Source: an uncultured Mesorhizobium sp. (lineage in GTDB: Bacteria > Pseudomonadota > Alphaproteobacteria > Rhizobiales > Rhizobiaceae). Taken from it: a stretch of DNA of 55,986 bases. Under the pieces are notes generated by a model, which had not been told where the DNA came from, searched no databases, and saw only the letters and a list, made by a program, of their open reading frames with translations. Made by a program: the position numbers and the translations under genes. Shown here piece after piece: positions 37,793 through 47,030 of the stretch. How positions within the stretch are numbered: the first letter of the stretch is position 1; each line of letters starts with the position of its first letter. The DNA lies in the NCBI GenBank assembly GCA_937958475.1, contig CALFXR010000164.1, positions 1 through 55,986 on the forward strand. Direction: 5' to 3'.

Positions 37793-38926
37793 TTGCGCCG
37801 GTTGCTGTTGCCGCTCGCGTTCACCCTCCTGGCCCCCGCGGCCATCGCCGCCGACATCACCTTGAACAGCCAGTGTCCCGCCAGCTTCCAGATGCTCGGC
37901 GACCGCACCTGCGAGCTGGTCACGCTCTATGGCCTCTACGATTCTCCGGCCCAGCACGGCGGCCTCAAGGCCAGGCTCGAAGCACCCGCCGCGCGCTACA
38001 CGCCCGAGCAGATGGATCTCGGCCGATACCTGTTCTTCGATCCGGTGCTTTCCGCCGACGGGACGATGAGCTGCGCCACCTGCCATGACCCCGCCAAGGG
38101 GTTTGGCGACGGCCGCAAGCGGGCGATGGGCCGGGTGGAACTGCAGCGTTCGACACCGTCGCTCTGGAATGTCGCCTTCAACAGCCGGCTCATGTGGGAC
38201 GGTCGCGCGCATTCGCTCGAGCAGCAGGCGATCATGCCGCTGACGAACCCGCACGAGATGGGCAACACGCCCGAGCGCATCGTCGCGACGCTGGACGGAA
38301 TCCCAGCCTATCGCGATCTCTTTCGACAGGCCTTCGACCGTCCCCCCGACATGGACGGCGTCACGCGCGCGCTCGCCGCCTTCCAGACCACCCTGGTCAG
38401 TCTCAACAGCCGCTATGACCGCTATGCCCACGGCGACGAGAACGCGCTCACCCCTCGTGAGATTCGTGGACACAACGTGTTTCGCGGCTTCGTCGCTCGA
38501 TGCAGCCAGTGTCACCTGCCGCCGCTCTTCACCGACAACGAGCTTGCCGTCGTCGGTGCTCCGGTCGATGACCGCGAGGCGTTCGACCCCGGCGCGGGCG
38601 GCATCTCCGACAAGCCGGATCTGCTCGGCGCCTTCAAGGTTCCGACCCTGCGCAACATCTCGCGCACGGCTCCCTATTTCAATGCCGGGCAGTTCGCGAC
38701 GCTCGAAGACGTCGTCGGCTTCTACAACGACACGCGCGGACACGCCGCCCCGCCGGGAAAAAAACTTGAGATCCACTGGCATGTCCACATGACGAATGGG
38801 CCGGGACTCTCCGGACGCGACATCGCCGATCTCGTCGCCTTCCTGGCGACCCTCGAAGACGAGACGATGATGCCGGAAGCGCCGCGCGAACTGCCGTCCG
38901 GTCTCACCCGTCCCGACAGCCACTGA
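37793..38926 (+). CDS. MauG/cytochrome c peroxidase-type di-haem protein
   Basis: A 377-aa exported protein. The TTG start at 37793 follows GGGGAG by five bases and gives a signal peptide ending AAIAAD. Haem sites are CATCH (94-98) and CSQCH (237-241). The family pattern RSTPSLWNVAFNSRLMWDGRA and KVPTLRNISRTAPYFNAG is clear. Members either reduce H2O2 or, like MauG, oxidise a protein or small-molecule substrate through high-valent haem. The C-terminal 30 residues beyond the fold are unusual. Only one base separates it from the cytochrome gene, so the two are translated together. Confidence 0.9.
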   Translation: MRRLLLPLAFTLLAPAAIAADITLNSQCPASFQMLGDRTCELVTLYGLYDSPAQHGGLKARLEAPAARYTPEQMDLGRYLFFDPVLSADGTMSCATCHDPAKGFGDGRKRAMGRVELQRSTPSLWNVAFNSRLMWDGRAHSLEQQAIMPLTNPHEMGNTPERIVATLDGIPAYRDLFRQAFDRPPDMDGVTRALAAFQTTLVSLNSRYDRYAHGDENALTPREIRGHNVFRGFVARCSQCHLPPLFTDNELAVVGAPVDDREAFDPGAGGISDKPDLLGAFKVPTLRNISRTAPYFNAGQFATLEDVVGFYNDTRGHAAPPGKKLEIHWHVHMTNGPGLSGRDIADLVAFLATLEDETMMPEAPRELPSGLTRPDSH

Positions 38927-38955
38927 CGGAATTCACTGCAGAGGGGAACAACGCA

Positions 38956-40041
38956 ATGAAACATCGACTTGGACTGACCGCGGCCCTGTTGTCGGCTTCG
39001 GTGCTCACCATGGGAGCAACGGCGGCGGTCGCCGCGGATTCTGGCTCGGTCCTGTCGGACATGTCCGATCCCGCATTGCTCGAAAAATACCGCAAGGAGG
39101 CGACCGAGCGGATCAAATGCAAGCCGATTGACGATTGGGACGCCAGGATGGCGGCCTACAGGGCGGCGGCGACCAGCAAATGGGATCGCGCCGGCATGGG
39201 CTGCGCCGTGGAATACGGCACCGAGGCGGCCATGGAACTCAGCGTTCCGTCCTCTGCCATCTGGGCGTTCGTGACGTTCAGGGTCGACAACATCGAGACC
39301 AATCTCGAGGTTCTCGGCGCCAATCTCGAATATTTCGACGTTCTGGCGAAATCCTATTCCGAACACTACCAGGGCATCGAGCTTTCGAGCGAGCTGCGTG
39401 TCCGCTGGGAGCAGACGCGCCAACGCTGCGACGAAATCCTCGCCCGCATCGAGCCGCTGATCCCGGACGTCACCGAGGCCCGCATCCTACGCGCGGCGTA
39501 CTATCTCGCCTCGACGGTCAAGGAAACGCCGCTCGACAAGCAGAACGAGGCGGTGGCGAAAGCGACCGCCGAACTCGAAATCGCCATCAAGGAGAAGCCC
39601 GACGCGCTCAACGGTCTCGGACAACTCATGCTCGGTCAGGTGCTCTTTGCGCTGCCCGAATTCCTCGGTGGCGATGCGCTGCGGGCAATCGCGCTCCTCG
39701 AAGAAGCACACAAGCTCAACCCCGCCGACATGAACGCCTATCGCGCGCTCGCCGAGGCCTATCTCGGCGAACGCGAGAACGACAAGGCGATCGCACTTCT
39801 GAAGGAGGCCCTGGCGACCGATGCGGCCGGGGTCAATCCGCAGGATTATGTCGACGCGTTCAAGTTCCTCGGGGGTCTCGGCATCCGGGTCGGCTTGCCC
39901 GAACTCGCGGCCCAGTTCGCCGACAAGCGCGAGGCGATGCTGAAGGAAAAGCCCGACCTCCTCGCACGCAAGGAAACTGCCGCCTTCGGACATGGCGGCG
40001 AGGACCCCCTGACCGGCAAAGATCCGAGCGCCCTGAAATGA
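38956..40041 (+). CDS. Exported TPR-repeat protein
   Basis: A 361-aa protein with a signal peptide ending AAVAADSG. The rest is largely helical; residues about 195-330 contain TPR-like pairs (ALRAIALLEEAHKLNPADMNAYRALAEAYL, abbreviated) that suit binding of a partner protein or a ligand. A Cys pair (IKCKPID and GMGCAVE) may form a disulphide. GAGGGG precedes ATG 38956. The stop overlaps an in-frame-shifted ATG of the next gene, keeping the cluster tight. It probably scaffolds or presents a partner for the haem proteins; that is inference. Confidence 0.8.
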   Translation: MKHRLGLTAALLSASVLTMGATAAVAADSGSVLSDMSDPALLEKYRKEATERIKCKPIDDWDARMAAYRAAATSKWDRAGMGCAVEYGTEAAMELSVPSSAIWAFVTFRVDNIETNLEVLGANLEYFDVLAKSYSEHYQGIELSSELRVRWEQTRQRCDEILARIEPLIPDVTEARILRAAYYLASTVKETPLDKQNEAVAKATAELEIAIKEKPDALNGLGQLMLGQVLFALPEFLGGDALRAIALLEEAHKLNPADMNAYRALAEAYLGERENDKAIALLKEALATDAAGVNPQDYVDAFKFLGGLGIRVGLPELAAQFADKREAMLKEKPDLLARKETAAFGHGGEDPLTGKDPSALK

Positions 40042-40061
40042 AGATCACAGGAGAGACCCTC

Positions 40062-41441
40062 ATGAAACTGCATCTGACCTTCGGTGGTGCCCTGATCGCC
40101 GCCCTTCTTTCGTCGAGTGCCATGGCGGCGGAATTGCGCGTCGTCTCGGGCACCAGCATCCAGGCCGTGATCGACCAGGCGCAGGCGGGCGACACGATCC
40201 TCGTCGAACCCGGCGAATACAAGCAGTCCATCTACATCGACAAGCCTGGCATAACCCTGCAGGGCCTGCGTGACGGCGACAACGGGGCGATGCTGAACGG
40301 CGAGAAGAAGCTCAACGACGGCATCATCGCCTCCGGCCATTCCGTCGTCATCAGTGGCTTCCACGTCAAGGGCTACAAGGGCAACGGCATCATGACCCAG
40401 GGTGCCAACAACTTCAAAATCCTCGACAATTTCGTCGAAGGCGCTTTCTATGGCATCTTCCCGCAATTCGGTAAAAATGGCGTCGTACAGGGCAATACGG
40501 TGACCGGTTGCGAAGATGCCGGCATCTATGTCGGCATGTCGGACAACATCGATGTGGTCGGCAACACCACCCATGGCAATGTCATCGGCATCGAGTTCGA
40601 AAACACCCGCAATGCCCTGATGACCGGAAACAATGTCTATGACAATTCGGCCGGCATCGCGCTCACGCTGCTGCCCGGCCTTCCGGTCAAGGATTCCTTC
40701 GGCCTCGTGGTTAGGGGCAACAAGGTGATCGCCAACAACCACGAGAACTTCGCGCCTTCGAGCTCGATCGCTGCCGGCGTGCCGACCGGAATCGGCATCC
40801 TCGTGCTGGCGCCCGACGAAGTCACGATCGAGGACAACGAGATATCGGACAATTTCAGCACGGGTGTCCTCGTCTCAGACCTGATCACGTTCGGGCTGGC
40901 GACCGATCCGAAGATCGATCCCTATTCCGACAAGATTCGCATCCTCGCCAACAAATGGTCCGGTAACGGGGAGAAACCGGCGGGCGCCATCGCCGAAATG
41001 CTCGCCCCGACCGGCAAGACGGGTATCGAGGTTCTCGTCGCCAACAAGGGACGCGACAACTGCCTCGCCCAGGCCGACGGCGTCGATTCGCTCGGCACCA
41101 AGCGCTGGGAGGCCTGCACGGCCGAGATGAGCAAGGCGACGATGGTGACGGCGATGATCGCGGGTGGTGCCGAGGAGCCGGTCTATACCGCCGAACAGAA
41201 GGGCCGGCTGACCTATCTCGCCGTCTGCTCGGGCTGCCACGCCTATGATTCGGTGCTGCACGGACCGTCGATCCAGTCGATCAAGGCGCTTTACTCGGAC
41301 GATCCCGCTGCCATGCTGGCCTTCGTCAAGAAGCCGGTCCACAAGCGCGAAGGCTTCCCCGAAATGCCGCCGCAGGACTATCTCGGCGAGGAGACGCTGA
41401 AGGCCATCACCAACTACGTGCTGAACGAGCTGGGCAACTGA
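40062..41441 (+). CDS. Beta-helix protein fused to C-terminal cytochrome c
   Basis: A 459-aa exported protein. After a signal peptide (ending SAMAAEL), residues about 30-330 form a right-handed parallel beta-helix, with stacked N-x-x-x-G-N units (NNFKILDNFVEG, GVVQGNTVTGCEDAGIYV) similar to TIGR03805-type proteins. The C-terminal domain (about 370-459) is a cytochrome c with CSGCH (389-393) and Met in FPEMPP. The helix probably binds or cleaves a polymer or cell-surface ligand; its link to a haem suggests redox coupling. AGGAG eight bases before ATG 40062 supports that start over ATG 40038, which overlaps the previous stop. Confidence 0.87.
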   Translation: MKLHLTFGGALIAALLSSSAMAAELRVVSGTSIQAVIDQAQAGDTILVEPGEYKQSIYIDKPGITLQGLRDGDNGAMLNGEKKLNDGIIASGHSVVISGFHVKGYKGNGIMTQGANNFKILDNFVEGAFYGIFPQFGKNGVVQGNTVTGCEDAGIYVGMSDNIDVVGNTTHGNVIGIEFENTRNALMTGNNVYDNSAGIALTLLPGLPVKDSFGLVVRGNKVIANNHENFAPSSSIAAGVPTGIGILVLAPDEVTIEDNEISDNFSTGVLVSDLITFGLATDPKIDPYSDKIRILANKWSGNGEKPAGAIAEMLAPTGKTGIEVLVANKGRDNCLAQADGVDSLGTKRWEACTAEMSKATMVTAMIAGGAEEPVYTAEQKGRLTYLAVCSGCHAYDSVLHGPSIQSIKALYSDDPAAMLAFVKKPVHKREGFPEMPPQDYLGEETLKAITNYVLNELGN

Positions 41442-41460
41442 TCCACGTCGCGGACACGGG

Positions 41461-41492
41461 CGAACCGAGCGGGTCTTGCCCGCCCGGATTCG
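41461..41492 (+). terminator. Probable terminator after the redox cluster
   Basis: A GC-rich stem-loop, CGAACCGAGCGGG against CCCGCCCGGATTCG around TCTTG, with one or two bulges, followed by CTTTCTC. It fits an intrinsic terminator for the four-gene cluster. The remaining sequence to 41673 holds nothing recognisable. Confidence 0.45.
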
Positions 41493-41673
41493 CTTTCTCG
41501 CGGCCGGCTATGGCTGAAATCGGTGACGAACGTGCTTCCAGCGCGCGTCCTGCGAACCATGTTCACCTGGGCGGCTCATCACACTGATCAGAAACTAAAA
41601 AAATTCTTGTGTGAGGCTTCTGCAGTGGCGATCTGCACCAGGATCCTGCGTCGGCGGCGGCCCGGTCTACGCC

Positions 41674-42549
41674 TCAGTCGACGAGGCCTTCCTCGTCGAA
41701 GAAGGCTTTCTCCGTGACGACGCCGAACAGTGCGTTGAGCCCGATCCCGGCCTCGCCGAGGCCGTTGCAGGCGAGGTCGTGGCGAAGTTCACCGTCCTCG
41801 TAGAGCAGGACGCCGCCTTCCATGTCCTTCTGCGCATCGCCGGCGCCGCGGCTGATCATGCGTTCGTAGACGACGTAGGTGAAGTTGCCGGAGGTGATGC
41901 CGAGGCGGGTATCGTAACCGCCGGAATAGCCGAGCGAGTGGATGACGAAGCGCCCGACGCTGCCTTCGGCATCGCCCGGCAGTTCGAGGTCCGGGGCGAC
42001 GAGCGGACCCTGCCTTGCGACGAGCGTGGATCGGTCCGTCGCGGCGCAGACGGAGACCACCTCGTCGGCCTCGAGTTCGCAGGTCAGGACGACGTCTTCG
42101 GCGTCGAGGCAGTGGCCGCGCGAGACGTCGTCGGCGGCATGGCCGGGCACCTCGTCGAAGCCCGACTCCTGGCCGTCGGCGCACGGCGCGGGGTCGAAGC
42201 GGTCGCGCTCGGTGATGATGGCGTCGCCCTCGATGCGCCAGGTCTGCTCCTCGACCTGATTGTCTTCCTCGATGGCGATCTCGAGGGTAACGTCGAGCCG
42301 GTCGCCGGTGCGGCTGCCGGTGATGCGGCTCTCCCAGCTGGTGAAGTAGCCCTGTTCCTTGTCCTGAACGGTGCCGCGCTCGATGCCGGAGAGAGGCCCG
42401 TCGCCTTCGGGCAGATCGAGCACGAGCTCGGCGCTGGCCGTCGTGGTCTCGTAGGCGAAGCAGCGTTCCGCGGCTTCGGCCGCGGGCATGAGAAGGACGA
42501 GCGCAACGAGCGCCGACGGCACTGAACGAAGAGAAAGCAAGGAGGACAC
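41674..42549 (-). CDS. Exported hypothetical protein
   Basis: A 291-aa protein with a signal peptide (residues 1-27, ending PAAEAAE). The mature part is acidic, beta-rich and contains about seven cysteines (for example CFAYET, APCADG, GHCLDAED and VLTCELE) likely paired in the periplasm. I recognise no family. It lies downstream of and on the same strand as the TRAP permease gene (147-bp gap), so it could be an accessory to that transporter or an independent gene. The start is uncertain: GTG 42549 lacks a good ribosome-binding site, and GTG 42522 is another option. Confidence 0.7.
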   Translation of the reverse strand: MSSLLSLRSVPSALVALVLLMPAAEAAERCFAYETTTASAELVLDLPEGDGPLSGIERGTVQDKEQGYFTSWESRITGSRTGDRLDVTLEIAIEEDNQVEEQTWRIEGDAIITERDRFDPAPCADGQESGFDEVPGHAADDVSRGHCLDAEDVVLTCELEADEVVSVCAATDRSTLVARQGPLVAPDLELPGDAEGSVGRFVIHSLGYSGGYDTRLGITSGNFTYVVYERMISRGAGDAQKDMEGGVLLYEDGELRHDLACNGLGEAGIGLNALFGVVTEKAFFDEEGLVD

Positions 42550-42696
42550 CGATCGAAAAGGGGAGGGGACTCTGGCGCCAGAATGAGCGGGAAGCCGTTA
42601 CCGTGCAACGGAAATCCGCAGGGGTGGCGGGGTGTCGCGGCAAGGTCGATGGCCGCCGCGTCCCGAGGAGCAGGTGGAACGCCGGCGAACCGGCGC

Positions 42697-44622
42697 TCAC
42701 ATCAGCGACGGCAGGAACAGTGCGATCGCCGGGAACAGGATGATCAGCACCACCAGGGCGAGATAGGCGATCCAGAAGGGGAAGACGCCGCGGAAGATGT
42801 CGTACATCGACACGTCGGACGTCATCGAGGCGATGGCAAAGACGTTGACGCCAATCGGCGGGGTAACGACGCCGAGCTCGACCATGATGACGACCAGAAC
42901 GCCGAACCACACCGGATCGAAGCCGGCATGGACGGCCAGCGGATAGAACAGCGGCACGGTGAGCACCAGAGCCGGCAACGCGTTCATGAACATGCCGATG
43001 ACGACGTAGAACAGGAGGATCGCGCCGATCAGCTGGTACGGGCCGAGATCGAGCGCGGAGACCAGGTTGGCGACCTGCTGCGTCAGGCCGCTGATGGCGA
43101 TGAACCGGCTGAAAGCGGTGGCGAACAGGAAGATCAGGATGATGCCTGCGGTCAGCCGCAGCGTATGCTCGATCGACGCGATGAAGGCGCGCCAGGAGAG
43201 GCGCCGCGTCGCAACGGATATCAGCAGCGCCCCGGCGACGCCGATGCCGCCGGCCTCGTTGGGCGTGACCATGCCGCTGTAGATGCCGCCGAGAACGAGC
43301 ACCATCAGGACGAGGACCGGCCAGACTCCGCTGCTCGCCTCCATGCGCTGGCGCCAGCTGCTCTTCTCGCCGCGCGGGGCCAGCGTCGGGTCGAGCCAGG
43401 CCCGGATCGTGATCAGCAGGACGAGGATCACGGCGAAGAGGATGCCCGGCAGCACGCCGGCCATGAACAGCTTGCCGATCGAGACCTCGGTGATCATGCC
43501 GTAGACGATGAAGGCGAGGCTGGGCGGGATCATCACGCCGATGGTGGCCGCGCAGGCGATCGACGCGGTGGCGAGCTTCATGTCGTAGCCATAGGCGCGC
43601 ATCTGCGGTAGGGCGATCGAGCCCATGGCATAGACGCCCGACAGCGTGTCGCCGACGATGGAGGAAAGTCCGGCGCAGGACACCGTGCTGGCCGATGCCA
43701 GTCCCCCAGGCAGGTGCCCGATCCAGCGGTAGGCGGCGCGGTAGAGTTCCTCGGCGAAGCCCGAGGCGACCACGATCAGCCCCATCCAGGTGAACAGCGG
43801 GATGACGCTCCAGGTCTGGTCGCCGACGACATCGAGCGTCGTGGTGGCTAGGCTGGTCAGGCTGGCATTGGCGTTGATCAGCAGGCTGATGCCCATCAGC
43901 GCCGTGATCGCCATCGCCGCGGCGACGTGGACGCCGAGGAAGATGAGGACGAAGCACAGCACGATGCAGAGCACACCGCGCAGATCGCGGGGAATGTCGA
44001 AGGGCAGGTGCTGCGGCAGCAGGACCATCCACAGGATCGCCACCGCGGCCAGCGTCCAGGCGAGGCCGATGGCGACGGCGCGGGCGTCGCGCAGCCGCGC
44101 CGTGTCGGCGAGTGCGGCGACGAGGTTGGCGGCGAGCGCCAGCGCGAACAGGACGATGAAGACCGCCGCGGCCAGGGCGAACGGCCATTCCGGCACCTTC
44201 AGCACGCCCGTGACGATGGCGTTGTCCCTGAGATAGGCGGTCTGGCGCAGCACCTCGACAGCGGTAACGACAATCGTGCCCAGCGTCAGCAGCAGGCCTG
44301 CCGCGACGGTCGGCAGCCGGGCGTAGTCCGGCAAGTGCGGGAGGATCATGTCGACGCGGATGTGACCGCGCGCCAGTTCCACGACGCCGAGCGTCGACAG
44401 GGCGACGACGATCATCAGAAGACCGTTCATCTCCATGCCGCCGGGGACGACGACAGAGAGCAGGTTGCGCAGCGCGACGTCGGCCACGGTGAGGCCCATC
44501 ATCAGGATGAGCGCGACGCCGCCGGCGAACTGCGCCGCGCGGTTCGGCCACGACACCATGCGCCACGGCGCCTTCGCTTCGGTTTCGGTCATGGCAGCCA
44601 TGTCGGTCGCGGCAGTCGTCAC
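42697..44622 (-). CDS. TRAP transporter, fused DctQ-DctM permease
   Basis: A 641-aa membrane protein. Residues about 25-190 are the small DctQ-like four-helix subunit and about 200-640 the twelve-helix DctM-like permease (IPLFTWMGLIVVASGFAEELY, then GVMIPPSLAFIVYGMIT and GVVTPPIGVNVF motifs, abbreviated). It imports an organic acid or similar anion with Na+ or H+, using the binding protein encoded upstream. The start is GTG 44622 or ATG 44592; neither site is strong. Its gap to the binding protein gene is 78 bp, so they are co-transcribed. Confidence 0.92.
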   Translation of the reverse strand: MTTAATDMAAMTETEAKAPWRMVSWPNRAAQFAGGVALILMMGLTVADVALRNLLSVVVPGGMEMNGLLMIVVALSTLGVVELARGHIRVDMILPHLPDYARLPTVAAGLLLTLGTIVVTAVEVLRQTAYLRDNAIVTGVLKVPEWPFALAAAVFIVLFALALAANLVAALADTARLRDARAVAIGLAWTLAAVAILWMVLLPQHLPFDIPRDLRGVLCIVLCFVLIFLGVHVAAAMAITALMGISLLINANASLTSLATTTLDVVGDQTWSVIPLFTWMGLIVVASGFAEELYRAAYRWIGHLPGGLASASTVSCAGLSSIVGDTLSGVYAMGSIALPQMRAYGYDMKLATASIACAATIGVMIPPSLAFIVYGMITEVSIGKLFMAGVLPGILFAVILVLLITIRAWLDPTLAPRGEKSSWRQRMEASSGVWPVLVLMVLVLGGIYSGMVTPNEAGGIGVAGALLISVATRRLSWRAFIASIEHTLRLTAGIILIFLFATAFSRFIAISGLTQQVANLVSALDLGPYQLIGAILLFYVVIGMFMNALPALVLTVPLFYPLAVHAGFDPVWFGVLVVIMVELGVVTPPIGVNVFAIASMTSDVSMYDIFRGVFPFWIAYLALVVLIILFPAIALFLPSLM

Positions 44623-44700
44623 GGGAAATGCTCGGTTCGGTTTCGCAACCGTCCGGCGGCCTTTTCGCGGGCCGCCGGAGCCGTCCTGGAGGAGGCTGGG

Positions 44701-45765
44701 CTAGTTCTGGTCGTAGAGCTTGAGCAGACGAGCGGCCTCGTCGAGGATTTCCTGTCCCGGCATGCCCTTGGCGTCCGCCTTCTTCACCCATTCGTCCCAG
44801 AGCGGGCGCATCTCGCCCGCCAGAGCGGCCTGGTCCTCGGCCGAGAGGATGAAGATATTCTCGCTCGGAATGGCGCCCATCGCGGCCGCTGCGCCGTCGG
44901 TGGTATTGTTGAAGAAGTAGATCGGCATGAGATCGGCGATGTGCGCCTTCTCCTGCTCCGTCAGCTTCGCGTGGGTATCCTTGTTCATCACGGTCGAATA
45001 GGTGCCGGGATTGAGGTTGACGAGGGTGTGGTAGGTGGTCACCTCGTTGAGCTTGAAGTTGTTCACCCAGCCCCAGGCGCACAGGACGCCATCGACGGCG
45101 CCGCGCTGCAGGGCGAGATAGGCGTCCGGTCCCACCATCACGCTGGCGCTGGCGCCGAGCTTTTCCATGACCTGCACGCCGGCCGAATCCTGCGCTGCCA
45201 GCACCTTGCCTTTCAGGTCGGCGAGGCCCTTGATCGGCGTGCGGGTGTGCAGATGCGAGCCCATGGCGACGAACGTGGCGATCTCGACCACGTTGTCGGC
45301 GTCGGCGAAGAGCTCGCCCATCTGCGGGTAGGCTTCGCGCAGACGCCAGTAGACGACGCTGGCGACTGTCTGGTTCTTCGACAGGCCGGGCAGGCTGAAC
45401 AGTTCCAGCTGCGGGAACTTGCCGGGCAGGGCCGGATGCCAGACGAAACCGATGTCGAGCAGGCCCGATCCGGTCGCCTGCAGCCAGTCCTTGAACGGCG
45501 TCACCGAATTGGGCGGGAAGAAGGTCACCTTGGCGCGACCGGCGGTGATCGCTTCGAGCTGCGCGGCGAAGCGGCGATCCATGGCGTTCCACGGCGTACC
45601 GTCCGCCGAGGCGAACTGCATCTTCAGCTCGATCTCGGGCGCCGCGGCCGAGGCGCGTGTCGAAAGCGTCGTGCCGGCCAGCGCCAGCAGGGATAGGCCG
45701 CCGAACGTCCTGCGGCTGATTGCCGAATCCGCCTTGGCATGGCCGATCGATTTTCCGGATGTCAT
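44701..45765 (-). CDS. TRAP transporter substrate-binding protein, DctP-type
   Basis: A 354-aa exported protein. Its N-terminus SRRTFGGLSLLALAG looks like a twin-arginine signal with a lipoprotein-less cleavage near TRASAAAPE. The body is DctP-like (ELKMQFASADGTPWNAMDRRFA; DLKGKVLAAQDSAG and GAVDGVLCAWGWVNNFK, abbreviated). It picks up an organic anion and hands it to the fused permease gene next to it. GGGAGGT six bases before ATG 45765 decides the start; a 44-residue extension to 45897 is unlikely. Confidence 0.92.
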   Translation of the reverse strand: MTSGKSIGHAKADSAISRRTFGGLSLLALAGTTLSTRASAAAPEIELKMQFASADGTPWNAMDRRFAAQLEAITAGRAKVTFFPPNSVTPFKDWLQATGSGLLDIGFVWHPALPGKFPQLELFSLPGLSKNQTVASVVYWRLREAYPQMGELFADADNVVEIATFVAMGSHLHTRTPIKGLADLKGKVLAAQDSAGVQVMEKLGASASVMVGPDAYLALQRGAVDGVLCAWGWVNNFKLNEVTTYHTLVNLNPGTYSTVMNKDTHAKLTEQEKAHIADLMPIYFFNNTTDGAAAAMGAIPSENIFILSAEDQAALAGEMRPLWDEWVKKADAKGMPGQEILDEAARLLKLYDQN

Positions 45766-45923
45766 GTCTGTACCTCCCGTCCGTTTGTGCCCCACAATGG
45801 TCACGTGCGCCGTGGCTGCGCCGGCCATTCGCTGCCCGAGACGCACGCCCTCGCCATCCCACCGACCCGGCAGCATGGCGCTCCTCGATAGAGACACTAG
45901 GACCGGCGAAAGATCATGAATAC

Positions 45924-46880
45924 TTATTTCTTCTTAATCGATCCATCATCGCCGCTTAAGGCAGAAGCCATCACCCTCTGCCACTCCTCCTCGGAGCGGC
46001 GCAATTCCTGTATGAACTGGTCGTAGAGTATCCCGGCCGCGCGCGACAACGGATGGCGTGTCGGATAGATCAGCGCAACCTCCACGGCGAGGGCGGAATC
46101 GATGATCGGGTTGACGGTCAGCCGGTCGTTGCCGAGCTCCTTCTGGCCGATCCAGTAAGGCAGGATCGCCGACCAGTCGGTCTGGCTGAGGAACTCGAGG
46201 CCGGCCGAAAGGCTGGCGATGGAGATGATCCGCTCGGCTCGGATCTCGCCGTTGCGGATCGCCGCGTCGATCTTCGGCCGCAAGCTGTTCGCCGCGTTGG
46301 GCGTAAACAGCTTGAGTGGCGGCATGTCGGCGAGTCGCAGGGGCTTCATCGGCATCAGCCCGCGTCGCGAGCCCGATACCAGCGTCACCGGGAACCGTCC
46401 GATCGAGGTGGCCGAGAGGCCGATCTGCGGTTTCTCGAACTGGCCAATAAAAAAGTCCAGGGCACCGCCGGCAACCTCCGCGAGCAGCGAATCGGCCGTG
46501 CCGCTGGCGATGTCGATGTCGACCTTGGGGTATTCGCGGGTGAATCGCGCCAGGGTCGACGGCAGGATCGCCTTGGCCAGGCCCGGCGCGAAGCCGGCGG
46601 AGACGGCCCCGCTGAGGCCGGCGGTGAAGTCCTCTACCTCCATCTCGGCCTCGGAAACGGCCTTCAGGATCGCCAGAGAGCGCTCGTAGAAGCGGCGGCC
46701 GGCCGAGGTCGGCACGACGCCGCGGCGCGTCCGTTCGAGCAGGCCGACCCCTAGCCGCGCCTCCAGCGCGCTCATCTGTTGGCTGACGCCCGAGGCGGTG
46801 CAGTTGAGGCGATTGGCGGCCGCGCTGAGGGAGCCTTCCTCGCAAGCGGCGACGAAGAATCTAATCTGCCTCAGGTCCAT
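45924..46880 (-). CDS. LysR-family transcriptional regulator
   Basis: A 318-aa protein with the LysR winged helix at residues 1-60 (MDLRQIRFFVAACEEGSLSA; NRLNCTASGVSQQMSALEARLG, each abbreviated) and a two-lobe effector domain from about residue 90. It sits between the TRAP operon, which follows it on the same strand, and the amidohydrolase gene, from which it diverges, so it may control either or both. The C-terminus has a lysine tail (GSIKKK). Confidence 0.93.
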   Translation of the reverse strand: MDLRQIRFFVAACEEGSLSAAANRLNCTASGVSQQMSALEARLGVGLLERTRRGVVPTSAGRRFYERSLAILKAVSEAEMEVEDFTAGLSGAVSAGFAPGLAKAILPSTLARFTREYPKVDIDIASGTADSLLAEVAGGALDFFIGQFEKPQIGLSATSIGRFPVTLVSGSRRGLMPMKPLRLADMPPLKLFTPNAANSLRPKIDAAIRNGEIRAERIISIASLSAGLEFLSQTDWSAILPYWIGQKELGNDRLTVNPIIDSALAVEVALIYPTRHPLSRAAGILYDQFIQELRRSEEEWQRVMASALSGDDGSIKKK

Positions 46881-46930
46881 TGTCGCTCCGATCAGCTTTC
46901 AGCAAGGCGTAACGCCTGCATTAGGAATTT

Positions 46931-46943
46931 TAACTACCGGTTA
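46931..46943. promoter_or_regulatory. Candidate LysR box
   Basis: TAACTACCGGTTA (46931-46943) has the T-N11-A pattern with interrupted dyad symmetry (TAAC/GTTA), in the divergent gap between the LysR gene and the amidohydrolase gene. It is a plausible autoregulatory site; only the sequence form supports it. Confidence 0.35.
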
Positions 46944-47030
46944 CGGCAAATTCAACTCTATGGTCCGTCGGGGCCGTCGACAGCAGGCCATGCCGGGATC
47001 CGGCGCCGCAGCCCGGGGAGGACGATCGAA

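Noticed and set aside
41789..45862. 1357-codon minus-strand frame spanning two TRAP genes
   Set aside because: It is an out-of-frame shadow; the TRAP permease and binding protein in the other frames are fully conserved.
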